DNA of 64,000 nt. Source: Flammula alnicola. Its lineage: Eukaryota; Basidiomycota; Agaricomycetes; Agaricales; Strophariaceae. The stretch spans positions 1-64,000 of the forward strand of contig JADNRV010000011.1 of NCBI GenBank assembly GCA_015499995.1, read 5' to 3'. Positions 23,640 through 35,289 of this stretch are shown here, piece after piece; the first letter of the stretch is position 1; every line of letters begins with the position of its first letter. The notes below the pieces were generated by a model that worked only from the letters and a program-made list of their open reading frames with translations, was not told where the DNA came from and made no database searches. Both the position numbers and the translations under genes were made by a program.

Positions 23640-24250
23640 GAGAGGGAGGATCAATCTCCGCCATTTCCGCGATCCAGGCATTGAAATTGGATGCGTTCTT
23701 CTTATATCGCTCCTTCCACGACTCGGGTGTATGTCATTTGGCCCACGAATATTCTTCGGGCATCTGATTCGCCTGTTTAACATGTTGAGAGTTAGTGTCA
23801 GATTGTGAGATAGAGAAAAGCAGAAAGAGAATGACGTACGGCTTCGAGGAGGGCTTGATATACTTTCAACCCTTGACGACCTCCCGATTTCTTGTCGGGC
23901 AAGATCCTAGAAAGGTATTGACATAACCGTTCATCATCCTCCGCCGTGTACTCAATCCGTCTATAATGAACCGAAAGTTCAGAAACGAAATGCACGGGTT
24001 TGCAACAGGGGATTGCAACAGGCCCATAAAAACTTACCTGCGTCCAGCAGGAACCCCGCTCATGCCTGTAATATCCGGACAGTGGTGGAACTCCCTTTCA
24101 CGGATGCAACGTTGGATAAAAGGAGTGTATTCGACATAGACCTTGCGAAGCGAAGGGTCATCAATCACGTTATAAGCGTTCTGCAGCGTGCGCCGCTCAT
24201 TCGATGGGCTGAGAAGTACGGTGTCGGCGCCTTGATCTGTATTCAACACA
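23640..24250 (-). pseudogene. Rap1-type Myb domain protein fragment
   Basis: Reads RRIEYTAEDDERLCQYLSRI, PDKKSGGRQGLKVYQALLEA, an intron, then [24 protein letters not shown]. This is the Myb domain seen in fungal Rap1/telomere-type proteins, where Trp is expected at the TGA (near 23738). Upstream FIQRCIREREFHHCPD resembles the end of the N-terminal BRCT region. The frame runs directly into the clathrin fragment downstream, a chance chimera. Function lost. Confidence 0.7.
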
Positions 24251-24289
24251 ATACCACCATGTTTCTACTTGCGAGCAGAAGGCGCTCAG

Positions 24290-25030
24290 TTTGGGTGACA
24301 GTGTCCGAGTCGCCTTCGGGTATGGTATGAGAAATGGGTGTCACAGGTAATGATTGCAGAGCTTGGGGTTCGAGGGTATCCGCCAAGGCTGCCCATGTGA
24401 TCAGGCCCATAGCCGCCCTCCTCCGCGCGCCTGTCTCTGCTCCTGTCCCGCTCACGTTCACGATCCCGTTCGCGATCAATATGATCTATATCCCACTCTC
24501 TGTCGCTGCCCGACGACGACTTGAGCGCCTGCGCGTACATCTCTCTTCCCTTCTCGCGTCCCACCTCGCGATCCCTATCGTGCAGCCGCTCCCTACCCCA
24601 TGCCGATGAGACAAGAATTGTCGTTCATTAAGGGGTCGTCACATGTCTCCAATGTTTCAGCCCTATCATCCGTGTTAAAGAGAGATGATACATAGAATGA
24701 CGAATAGACTCACTTTTCATTGAAAGCATGATCGCGGGCCTTTCTCTCATGTAATTCTTTCACAACTCGGTGCAACTCTCAACGACTTTGTTCCAATTCG
24801 TCGAGAGCCTCCCCTTTCTCCCTGACAAGCTCGACTTGGTGCTCCTCACTGGCAGTCAGCCGTTGTTGTCCTCTCTTCAGCTGGGCTTCCATGCGCTGCA
24901 ATCTCTCCTTCAGTTGCTGGGAATCCTCTGCTTGCAACTTCAGCTCTAGCGCCGCAATCTTCGTGCCAAAGCCTGATACAACGTGTCCTCAAAACATGTT
25001 TCTCCAACTTCCAAAACATCAGCGACATCG
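24290..25030 (-). pseudogene. Coiled-coil protein fragment, unidentified
   Basis: Minus strand: QQLKERLQRMEAQLKRGQQR, ASEEHQVELVREKGEALDEL, a TGA near 24778, RVVKELHERKARDHAFNEK, an intron, then an Arg/Asp repeat tract (RERDRERERDRSRDRR) ending GGYGPDHMG. A heptad coiled coil followed by an RD-rich region suggests part of a nuclear or scaffold protein; I cannot name it. The stop and the lack of flanking exons mark it as a relic. Confidence 0.55.
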
Positions 25031-25084
25031 GTCATGCCAATCTCAATGTTTTGGTGGCAGGTGCAGTGTTTCATGCGGTAGTGA

Positions 25085-25190
25085 AGCCTGGGACTGGACT
25101 CGTTGGGTTGGACTTTTCATCGAAGGGAGTGTTGGACGTCGAGGCCTCGGCTCTGGCAGCACGTTTGGAAACAAAGGTGGACGTGAGTAC
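25085..25190 (-). pseudogene. PCL-type cyclin fragment, copy D
   Basis: Minus strand FVSKRAARAEASTSNTPFDE, nearly the same as the piece just after the cyclin box in copy B (35005-35090). Confidence 0.65.
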
Positions 25191-25289
25191 GTGGCCCACG
25201 ACGGTGTCAAGCGAGCTTGGTATGCTTGCAGTAAGTTCTGTTTTGTCTTCAGAAATCAGCAAGGGAAACTAGAGAGTTCATAGGTATGG

Positions 25290-26800
25290 AGCGACTACTC
25301 ACTTCAACAGCTCAGCTCGGAGTATTTCCAGATATTCAAATGTACGGACAAAGGGGATGCTGCGTCGTGGTTGCATGCAACAGGATCTAGATTCGGAAGG
25401 CGAGCAGCTGGTCTAGGCTACGTCGGAGGCGCACGAGGTGGTGGTGTCGTGTTTGCAATAAAAGGCAGGATTCGTTTAACCTGCATAAAGTTTGAATTAA
25501 TCATGTTCATTCTGCAGATTTCTGGCAAGGCGCACCTACATCGTTGGACATTCGTGGAGCAGGGACAGATACGGCAACGACGACATTATGGGCATACAGT
25601 CCACACATGGGTGTCACCCTAATGGCTTTTCCCTGCGAGTCTCTGACCACCTCTAGGCTCCGGCAATGGATATGCGCCACCATGACACCGTTCCTCACGG
25701 AGTATATGCCCAGATCCCATATACCACTCGCATTGACCACTGATTCCATTTCGCAACAGTTGGATCTCACGTACGAAGACGTCGGCGATCCAGATCCAAA
25801 CCCTATCGGAGTCGGAAGGTCGTATGAATTTTCGTTGCAGCTCTTTAGCGCGACGCCGTCCCGGCAAACACTATCGCAGTTGGCAGTCGTACACGTGCGT
25901 AATCATCTCTAAGGTCTAAAAACGGTTTTTTCAAACATTCTGCAGACCAAAATACCACAACTAGTGTCCACACCTGATTTTTACGCATCGCAGAAGCTCT
26001 TTGGCGGAAGATGGTGCGCGTCTGACGTGCTGTTCGAGTGCATTATCCGAGGAAGCTGACATTCTATCCAGGAATCTCCCAGATACATCGACGACCGGGG
26101 CTGCTGCTCTGGAAAAGAGGAAGAGCGACCTATTGGACTTCTACGTCGCCGTGCGTATTACAAAATAGTGTACCAGGCATTTGTTGAACAATATACAGGA
26201 AAACCTGACCAACGTCAGTTTTACGGATTTTGGAACTATGGCGACATCATGCACACATACGACCAGACACGTCATGACTGGCGATACGATGTCGGCGGGT
26301 ATGCCTAGGACAACGGAGAACTATGTTAGTCTCTTGTTTGAAAAGATAAATAAAACTAACATTGTTTCTGGCGCAGCATCCGATCTGTGGCTTTGGATGT
26401 CTTTCTTACGCCCTGGGCTTGCGGACGTCTTCAGGATGGCTCATGCAATGACTCGGCACCTATCAGAGGTCGACTTCCACCACATAAGGCCATTCGCTGG
26501 TCTTGGAAGCCGACACAACGTCTCGCACTGGGGCGATGGTGCAAAAGAGGCTCGTGTAAGCGGAAGCACATTGAAGAGACCATTCTACTATTTGACGAGT
26601 AAGGTTGCTTCGAATGTTTTGCTTTGGCGGACAACTGACTTCGACTGCTTGGAGCCGATGAGTTGGTTGGTGACTTGATGGACTATTCGCTGCAAGCGGA
26701 CCAGACAATCATGACTTGGGATCCGTTGAGAAAGGTCTTCCCACCACCACCTCCACAAGGCCCTGGACGCCTCAGAATCGGACCGGACTTGACAACGTTG
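25290..26800 (+). pseudogene. Unidentified gene relic
   Basis: Several exon-like pieces on the plus strand separated by GT-AG-like gaps: ATTTLWAYSPHMGVTLMAFP, LALTTDSISQQLDLTYEDVG, TKIPQLVSTPDFYASQKLFG, NLTNVSFTDFGTMATSCTHT, and DLMDYSLQADQTIMTWDPLR then PPPPPQGPGRLRIGPDLTTL. Stops and frame changes occur between 26390 and 26660. I do not recognise the protein. The pieces look collinear, so one gene is likely. Confidence 0.4.
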
Positions 26801-26829
26801 GCCGGAAATTGGTTCACGAAGTGGGAGCG

Positions 26830-27900
26830 AACAGTTGGGTAGTTGGGATATGTTGGCTTCGTTTCCACGAAATCATTCTTGACGGCGATTTCGAATTCTG
26901 AGAGAATAGGGTCATCCACGGTAAGCTCCCAATCAAGGTAATTGCACATCTCCCTCTCCATTTGATTGACCTCGCGGAGAGCGAACATGCCTTGAGCAAC
27001 TATACACCAAGACTTGTTCGAATAAGTGTCGTTGCATATAACTTTTGATGAGATCACGTACGCTGAAATAAAGAGACGGTGACCAGAGGAACCACACGCA
27101 CAGGGAAAGCATGCTTTTAGCCTCTGAAGGAGCGCAACCGGTGGTGTTCGTGGCTTTGTCCAGCGCCGATTTCGCAGCAAGAGAGAGGGGTAGGGGGGTG
27201 AGATACATGGTTGGAAATGAAGAGCCAGTGGGTGGTCTGTACACGACGAGCACAACACCGGTAAGTCAGATGTGACGAAGTGGAGGTATTGTGCTCCTGA
27301 CCTTGGGCATTCGTCAGCCGTATCGACGCTGTCAAGCACATGAGATCTCGCCAGCGCTCAGGCCGTAGAACAGGGACTGATGCGAAATGCTGGGGTAGAA
27401 GGAGCACGGAGGAAAGGAGTAAAGGGTAGGCGTAGTCGCCAGCCGTTGCAACACACGAGGAAACGATGAATCGGCGTGGATGTTGACGTTGATGTTGGAC
27501 GGAAAAGGGCGGCACGGAGGGTTGGTTTGGACGGACGTAGAATCGAGGGCATCGCGGTATGCAGTCGACTCCATGCTTCGTCGTTGCTGACACTGAGAGC
27601 TCGATTTCCGGCTCGGTACGTAGTTTCCCGCATCCTACAATGTCGATATCGACGCTACGTGTCTGTCGCTGCCCCCAGAGCGCGATACCTCGCTTTCTGC
27701 TGAAGGAGATGCTTTTGGACAGATTGCTGGGCGAAAAGAGGGGCCTCAGTGCGGCTACGCCGCTGTGACCGATTTGTAGGCATTTTCTGGGCGGAGAGGG
27801 TGTACGACGAGCATGAGGGTGTGTGGGTGATGAGGACGCAAACGGCGAGGTGAGGGAAGGTGGAGATGTGTGGTTGAAGATAAAGATCAACGACGTTCAT
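26830..27900 (-). pseudogene. PHO85-type (PCL) cyclin pseudogene, copy A
   Basis: Minus strand, reading toward 26830: LLQRLKACFPCACGSSGHRL, FISAY, an intron, VISSKVICNDTYSNKSWCIV, REVNQMEREMCNYLDWELTV, DDPILSEFEIAVKNDF. This is the second half of a cyclin box of the kind that activates Pho85-like kinases. Upstream frames (27140-27900) are broken by shifts. The gene end is replaced by other sequence after PTYPNYPT. Sequence-similar copies are at 33000-35180 (+), 28985-29115 (-) and 25085-25190 (-). Confidence 0.75.
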
Positions 27901-27911
27901 GTCGTTGATCT
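27884..27911. repeat. Hairpin, 11-bp arms
   Basis: AGATCAACGAC, six-base loop, and its complement. Confidence 0.9.
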
Positions 27912-28013
27912 GTTCTCCGGCAGTTTCCGTGAATGACCCGATTGGTCATGACTCGCGGAGGGCACTGGGTGCCAGCCACGCCGATGCGAGGCGTTACGGA
28001 TTTTCGAGGTGTT

Positions 28014-28045
28014 ACGGATTTGCGACATGGATGTCGCAAATCCGT
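28014..28045. repeat. Hairpin, 15-bp arms, 2-base loop
   Basis: ACGGATTTGCGACAT, GG, then the complement. The words GTTACGGATTT also occur just before it. Confidence 0.9.
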
Positions 28046-28139
28046 CACAGAAATAAACGAAAGTGAGAGCGCGACGCGACGCGTTTAGTCACATGATTGG
28101 TCCTGAAGGCTAAGCGGAGAGCGAAATTGAGGTCACCTG

Positions 28140-28960
28140 ACATATTGAAATTCAAGTTCGTTCAAACTCTTTCAAAGTTCGAAGTTCGACTTGAAATTCA
28201 TCCTGCCTCTTCCCCTCCTCAGTCATTTAATGTCAAGTAAGTAAATCTTTCATGTTTATTGAACTAATGATATTCTAGGTAATTAAGCTGGCTACCCCTC
28301 CGCTCAAGCGATGTGGGTTGGTCTCTCTAGCTTATTATCTGACGACCACGAGAACAGCAGGATGGATGAACGCCAGGGGATTGCGCCACCGACAACCAAA
28401 CGACAATGACAAGAAGGTTGGAAGGCCCACGCCAACACAGATCACACCACCAGCAATGAGAGGACGAACACCGGCTGCAGCGAGAAGAGCGGCTCCACCG
28501 TGAAAAGACCGCCAGCAGCAACGAGGAGAAATGAACCCAGCAAGGAGGACCGCACCAGCGAGACGACAGCACAGCAAAGATCAGAAGACGAAGAACACAT
28601 GGCCCCAGCAAAGACGACGTCAGAGACCAGCGCACAAATGACGATCCAACACCGACGGCGGCGGATAAACTATGCGGAAGGAACAGGTTCAAGGCGAGTA
28701 ATCCTGCCCCAGTCCTCTCGCCACTGCCGCTAACTACATTAACAGAAAGCCAGGGTGAATGGGGACGAGCAGAGACTGCCTGCAGCTGCTTCCTCATTAA
28801 GCGACGAGACACAGATGCGGCGAATTCAGGGCAGATACGACTATGATGAGGAGATGCAATCTGCAGGTCGGTAACATCCTTTCCCTCAATCGTGTTGCGT
28901 GCAACCCTCCATTGCCCTGTTCTCTCAAGAGTAAGTGCCTTTATTTATTCTTTTAGATAC
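28140..28960. other. No confident gene
   Basis: A run of about 60 codons on the plus strand (28318-28503) is open but followed by stops in all frames, and its long minus-strand counterpart is low-complexity. I support neither as a gene. Confidence 0.4.
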
Positions 28961-28984
28961 TAACTACAATATCTCCTAGGCACC

Positions 28985-29115
28985 GTATGCCGAAATAAAG
29001 AGACGGTGACCAGAGGAACCACGCACAGAGGGAAAGCATGCTTTTAGCCTTCGAAGGAGAACAAGGGTGGTGAATGTGATAGCAGGATGCAGCTTTGTCT
29101 GGTGGAGAGCGTACG
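28985..29115 (-). pseudogene. PCL-type cyclin fragment, copy C
   Basis: The bases AAATAAAGAGACGGTGACCA and the following 60 match copy A (27065-27180) with small changes. It lies just upstream of the Plavaka gene and includes only the exon end and intron edge of the cyclin box. Confidence 0.7.
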
Positions 29116-29449
29116 TGATAAAGTAGGGTAATTGAGCATGAGAATCGGTAGATGATGGCGGATAGTCCGGACATGCAAATAGATGAGAATGTTCAAACAA
29201 TGATATTGAGTGGAAGACTAAATGAGAAGCTAACAGTATCATCGTCAGTTTAATCAGGAGATGCTGGTGTCTTGCCCGCAGGCGAGGGCACTCCTGAGCG
29301 GAGGCGTAAGGAAGGACTTAGAAAAGAAGTTAAAACCGACCTTAGGTTGGTCACGTGAGGTGGCAAGACACGCGTTCGTCAAGTTCCCAATCTCTTCCAA
29401 TACTAGTACTCCTACCGACTTATACCCATTCTTTGCACTCTGATAAACT

Positions 29450-32400
29450 ATGCCACAATTTCGTTGTCCCCGGTGCAAAAAGAAATTCAAAAACCAAGCC
29501 ACTGTGCTCAAGCACATGAACCAACCCCGCTCCTGGTGCCGGACGCGGTATGAATATTTACTGGCAATTTCCCTTCTGAAACAACAGCCTACTCAACAGC
29601 AACCCATATCAACTAATCCTTCTGATCCTGCCCACCTTTCTGACGTCTTCTCAAACCCACCAAACTCGATGTACGACCATGTCCCTGAAAACGAGGTGGA
29701 TGTAACCATGGATGACTTTAGCAACACGTCGCTTCCTGACCCATGGCGCAATGAGTCTAATCACAAGCCCTATCACATTACCGAGCACCTGGGTGCCTCT
29801 CATATTTTTGGAATGGGCCAAACCTTCATGGACAAGTTCGATTCCGACCAATATGCCCCCCGGCGAGAACAAAACCTGTATTACCCGTTTGCCTCTAGAG
29901 ACGAATGGGAATTTGCATCTTATCTACTCCGCTCAAGTCTAAGCATGGGCGCAGTTGACCAGCTTTTGCGGTTAGAACTTGTAAGTGATTTACCATGTTG
30001 CTTTCCAGAATAATCATTTAAACTCAATAGGTTAAGGGATTGGGTCTTTCCTTTCGTACGGCCAAGGACTTGAGAAGCAGAGCCGAAATCTTGCCTGGTG
30101 GTCCACAATGGAAATCTAAGGCTTGGAAGACAGTCTACCCCACGAAAAAAAAGATTGCGCTCTACTACCGAGACCCACTCGAGTGTATACAGTCGTTACT
30201 ACACAGTCCGCTGATCAAGGACCACGTCAAGTTCAAGCCATTTCAAATTTTTCGGACCGCAGAGAAGGTTATGCGAGTGTACACTGAGTGGCTATCTGGA
30301 GAGGCCGCCTGGAATATACAAGTAAGTTCTCGATCAATTTAGCTGCAGTTGACGTATATTGATAATGCTATCGATTTTGGCTTTAGAGCCAAATTCCAGC
30401 TGGTGCGACCGCTCTTGGGACTATTCTCTCATCCGACAAGACCAATATCTCTGCCATGACAGGAAATCGGGAAGCACATCCTTTACTCATCAGCCTTGCA
30501 AATCTCGACATGGATTTTCGTATGAAAGTATCCAACCATGCCTTCCTTCTACTTGCGATCCTTCCGATTCCAAAATTCATCCATCGTAACAAGCGGTTGC
30601 GTGGTGTTCTAGCCGACAGGGTTTTCCATGAATGTTTGGACTTCGTCACCAAACCTCTCAAAATTGCTGCTCAAATTGGTATCATGATGTCTGATCCTTT
30701 GGGCGGTCAGCGTCTATGCTACACGCCCCTCGCTGGCTACATCGTGGATACTCCAGAGTCGGCCTTAATTGCTGGTGTTGGAGGGAAAACCTCGTCAGTG
30801 ACTATGGCTTCGTATAAACAATTTGGTGATAGTTTTCGGCATGAACCACGGACGGCTTCAACAACAATTGCTCAGCTGCACTCTCTTGAGGAAAAAGTCG
30901 ACCCATGGGACCTTCAAGCCTATTTCAAAGCCGCAAAGGAGACATTTCGCCTGAATGGAGTGCACCGGCCATTTTGGCGAGATTGGCCGTTATCGGATCC
31001 ATCCGATTTTCTTACGCCTGAACCATTACATCATTGGCACAAACAATTTTGGGACCATGACGCGAAGTGGTGCATCAAGGCTGTTGGCGATGCTGAAATC
31101 GACTTCCGCTTCTCTGTTCTCCATCCTCACACTGGGTTCCGACATTTCAAGGAAGGGATTTCCGCATTGAAGCAGGTTACAGGACGAGAACATCGTGACG
31201 TCCAGCGGTACATCATTCCGGTTATTGCTGATGCGGTCCCGAAGGATTTCTTGATTGCTGTTCGTGCGCTCATGGATTTTCGATATCTTGCGCAGGCACC
31301 GGAAATAGATGATGCTTTGTGTGCCCAGATCGAATCTGCCCTACAAGAATTCCATGCTCACAAAGATGCTATCCTTGTTGCAAAGGCCCGTTGTGGTGAG
31401 AAAGGCATTCCCATTGAAAACTGGCACATTCCCAAACTCGAGTTTCTGCAGAGCGTCGTACGCAGTATATGCACCAGTGGCGTACCCATCCAGTGGTCCG
31501 CAGATAGGACCGAAAATGCCCATATCACCGAACTCAAAGTCCCTGCTCGATCTGGTAACAACCAGAATTATGAACCCCAGATCTGTCGTTATCTGGACCG
31601 CGCTGACAAATGTCGGGTATTTAACCTGGCAACGGCGGTGCGTGATGCTGGCTTTGATTTTAGAGCACGCTTTGGCAATCACGTAGATGACGATGATGAT
31701 GCAGCCAGCACAACCAGCAACGATTCTGAAGGACTCGGAGAAACTCAAGAATTTACCAAAACGTCAACCATTCTGGAAAACCTCGATCCAGTCTTCCCAT
31801 TGACTGGGACGACTAGAAATGCTGTAAATTACTTTGTGCGAGCGGACTCGGTATCAAAGCATCCTTATCCAACTATGCCAACCCCACTTCGAACATTTGT
31901 CACCCCCCAGGTTGCGATCCACCTCAAGCGTGACCCGAAATTCAAGCGGATGTTAGTTGACGATGCCGCTCAGCTTTTCAATCTACCTGATTTCCGGCCC
32001 GCTTTGCACGACTACATAACAAAGATGGAGACCAACAGCTCAAGCCGTATTTCGTCTATTGGAGGCCGTCGTTTTGCAACTAAGGACAGCACTCTTCCCT
32101 TCACCCACGTCGAGATATGGACAAAACTACAAGTACAAAGCAAGGCATATCATCATCCCCACAACGTTCTTCCTCCTCAGACAGTGAATGCTGCTCCACC
32201 ATCTACCAAATGGCCACTCGGACAGTATGATACAGTCATTGCAAACACAGAACCTGCAAGGGAATGGCCATTTAGCGGAATGTCAGGTGAGTTGCTAACT
32301 TGTTTGAGCTTCAAGTTCTTAACTTTGATCACTATTTTGCAAGGCCATCATGTTGTTCAACTCCGTATCATATTCAGGATTGCACCCCCAAGCGGATGGC

Positions 32401-32747
32401 AACACCCACTCAAGTTGGATCGCTTTCTAGCTTACGTTCAACGTTTTGATATTGTACCTCAAGTGAATCAGAAGGTAACAGATTCTCCGACTCTTCGTGG
32501 GCTGTATCCTGAGCCCTTGGCTGGAATGTATATCGTCAAAAGGGCAAGGCGAACGAATAAAGACGCCATGGGTGATATTATCCCTTTGGATCAACTTCGG
32601 GCTCTTGTAGAACTTACACCACAATTTGGGAAGAAAGCAGACCGGCGCTTTGAGAAGACAAACAACCTCGAATATGGAACAGAGTACTGGGTAGATAAAT
32701 ATTTCGACAAGGAGCTCTTTTTTGCCTTAAATAATATTAAAGCGTAG
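29450..32747 (+). CDS. Plavaka-type transposase (zinc-finger N-terminus)
   Basis: Four exons, 29450-29980, 30031-30321, 30387-32286 and 32344-32747, all in phase, 1041 residues without a stop; the last intron is 57 nt and also open. The N-terminus CPRCKKKFKNQATVLKHMNQ ... WC is a C2HC zinc finger. The core matches the basidiomycete Plavaka family in my memory: YPFASRDEWEFASYLLRSSL, YYRDPLECIQSLL, TEWLSGEAAWNIQ and GTILSSDKTNISAMTGNREA, where the Asp in the SSDKT motif is conserved. LADRVFHECLDFVTKPLKIA, YTPLAGYIVDTPE and DALCAQIESALQEFHAHKDA follow. This class of cut-and-paste elements was described in mushrooms alongside KDZ transposons. I could not find convincing terminal repeats, so the element borders are unknown. 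Confidence 0.85.
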
Positions 32748-32780
32748 CGTACTCTTTGAGACTTGTCAATTATCATAATT

Positions 32781-32832
32781 CACACGTGCTCTTTACCATG
32801 AACCGTCACACGTGCTCTTTACCATGAACCGT
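32781..32832. repeat. Tandem repeat, 26-bp unit, two copies
   Basis: CACACGTGCTCTTTACCATG plus AACCGT, twice in a row, 34 bp after the Plavaka stop. Confidence 0.95.
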
Positions 32833-32999
32833 CACACAGATTGACCTTTCTCTCTCCAAAAACCGAACCAATCTCTTTCCCTTCAAATCGATGATTTCTC
32901 GCAGCTTTACAACATAGGATGATGGATTGGCTAGCCTATCAAGAGTACAACATATCTACGTCCAAGGAGATGAAGCCAGATGGCCAACGTTATGTATAG

Positions 33000-35180
33000 G
33001 CAACGCATACGGCCACTTTAGGAGCAGCGACAGACACGTAGCATCGATATCGACATTGTAGGATGCGGGAAACTACGTACCGAGCCAGAAATCGAGCTCT
33101 CAGTGTCAGCAACGACAAAGCATGGAGTCGACTGCGTACCGCGATGCCCTCGATTCTACGTCCGTCCAACATCAACGTCAACATCCACGCCGATTCATGG
33201 TTTCCTCATGTGTTGCAACGGCTGGCGACTACGCCTACTCTTCGTCAACCTTTGGTCCTTTCCTCCACGCTCCTTCTACCCCAGCATTTCGCCTCAGTCC
33301 CTGTTCTACGGCCTGAGTGCTGGCGAGATCTCATGTGCTTGACAGCGTCGATACGGCTGACGAATGCCCAAGGTCAGGAGCACAATACATCTGCTTCGTC
33401 ACATCTAACTTACCAGTGTTGTGCTCGTCGTGTACAGACCACCCACCGGCTCTTCATTTCCAACCATGTATCTCGCCCCCCCTACCCCTCTCTCTTGCTG
33501 TGAAATCGGTGCTGGACAAAGCCAAAGTCAGCCACGAACACTACCTCGCCTCTCGAATAACGACTTACCGGTATCATTTCACACCACAGGGAGTCTACGG
33601 TGGAGGCGCAGCGCAGGATCGAAGCTGGGATGCATCAACGAGAGCAAGATCAGTGCCAGCAACGATGGAGCAGGGAGACGAGTATGCACCGCACATCAAG
33701 GCTCTTCACGGCGGTGGCAACACGCGATCATGGCCGACGTTGGAGGTCAGAGGCACCAAAGGCTCTGGCCCATGTCAGGCCCCCATTTGATAGCAAGGAG
33801 CATGTGGCAGGACGGTTGGCATTCATAGGAGCTGTTATACACAAAGCGAGAAGTTGTCGGCGACGGCTGGGCAGGTTGGGCATCGAGAAGCAGAAAGAAA
33901 CATGTAAGTTCCAGGCTCGTATCATGAGGTAGAGCGCGTGGACTCACCAGTGTCCTTGCTTACAGCTTTTCCATTGCTCGTACCCACGGGCACAATCAAG
34001 TCGGCGACGGCGGCTAGTTGACTCGGTGCAGGAGAGACGACTCGAACGGTTTGATGGAAGTGGCGGCGGCGAATGAGCGTAGCGTGATGGCAGATGAGCG
34101 GATTAGAAGGGCCGTCAAAACCAACAGCGCGTAAGTTTAACTGCACATTCTCGGTAAAGAACGTCTCGCTTACCTTGTAGTTGTCGCACCCAGCACTCTA
34201 TTTCGTTCGAATTCTACATGTTGCAAGAAGCATTAGCGCCAAACTCGAAGAATGGAGAGAGTTGTACCTCCTGGATTCAAAAGGCCATCGTTAACCCCTG
34301 CCCTGTACCCCGCCTCCCTCTCGTCGGTCGCTCGCATGAATCGGACGCCTGCTCGATCAGGTGTCTGTCGCCCTTCGTTGGCCCTTCGTGGCACTCGCGA
34401 GGTTGGAGAGCAACATCGTGGAGGAACGTTCGGCACTGCGGAAAGGAGTGGATCGAGAAAGAGAACACAATACGTGAATCCACAACAACAAGAGGAGAAT
34501 GAGCGCAGCAATGACAGCATAGGGACACGAGTACATACCCACACTGATACTGACCGCACCGTGGCCCCCTCAATCGCATCTCGCAACGCCAACGTCAACC
34601 TTCTACCTCCTCATGCGCTCTTGCTCGCTCAGGTCATTCCGCTCGCTTGGGTTGTCCTTCTGACTTCCACTGGCCCTATTCTCCTCTGCAGTCCTCACCC
34701 TGCTGGTTGCGCTCCTTCAAAGGCTAAAAGCATGATTTCCCTCTGCGTGTGGTTCCTCTGGTCACCGTCTCTTTATTTCAGCGTACGTGATCTCATAAAG
34801 TTATATGCGACGACACTTATTCGAACAAGTCTTGGTGTATAGTTGCTCAAGGCATGTTTGCTCTCCGCGAGGTCAATCAAATGGAGAGGGAGATGTGCAA
34901 TTACCTTGATTGGGAGCTTACTGTGGATGACCCTATTCTCTCAGAATTCGAAATCGCCATCAAGAATGATTTCGTGGAAATGAAGCCAACATATCCCAAC
35001 TACCCAACCACCTTTGTTTCCAAATGTGCTGCCAGAGCCGAGGCCTCGACGTCCAACACTCCCTTCGATGAAAAATCCAACACAACGAGTCCAGATTGGT
35101 ATATTGCCCAGGTCTCTGATCCGCTGGCTCAAGGCAGCTCAGCCGTCTCATCCTCAACAGATCAGCAGGCAATGACACTG
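33000..35180 (+). pseudogene. PCL-type cyclin pseudogene, copy B, with an insertion
   Basis: Plus-strand copy of the same gene as copy A. 33040-33545 matches the upstream part, then about 1.15 kb of unrelated sequence follows (about 33550-34700). The cyclin box end resumes at 34705: KLYATTLIRTS, then REVNQMEREMCNYLDWELTV, DDPILSEFEIAIKNDFVEMK, KCAARAEASTSNTPFDEKSN. It extends about 100 codons further downstream than copy A. The inserted segment has exon-like pieces on both strands that I cannot identify. Confidence 0.7.
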
Positions 35181-35289
35181 AGGAAGTATGGGAACCACCG
35201 AAGAAGACAAGGGTTGCCTTTGCTTGTGTTCTTATTTTTCTCCTCCGACTCTACTATGTACTTCGGTATTAAGTTTTATATGTATTTTA

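Noticed and set aside
28327..28812. A 161-codon minus-strand frame rich in Ser/Cys/Arg
   Set aside because: Low complexity, no homology I recognise, no intron pattern.
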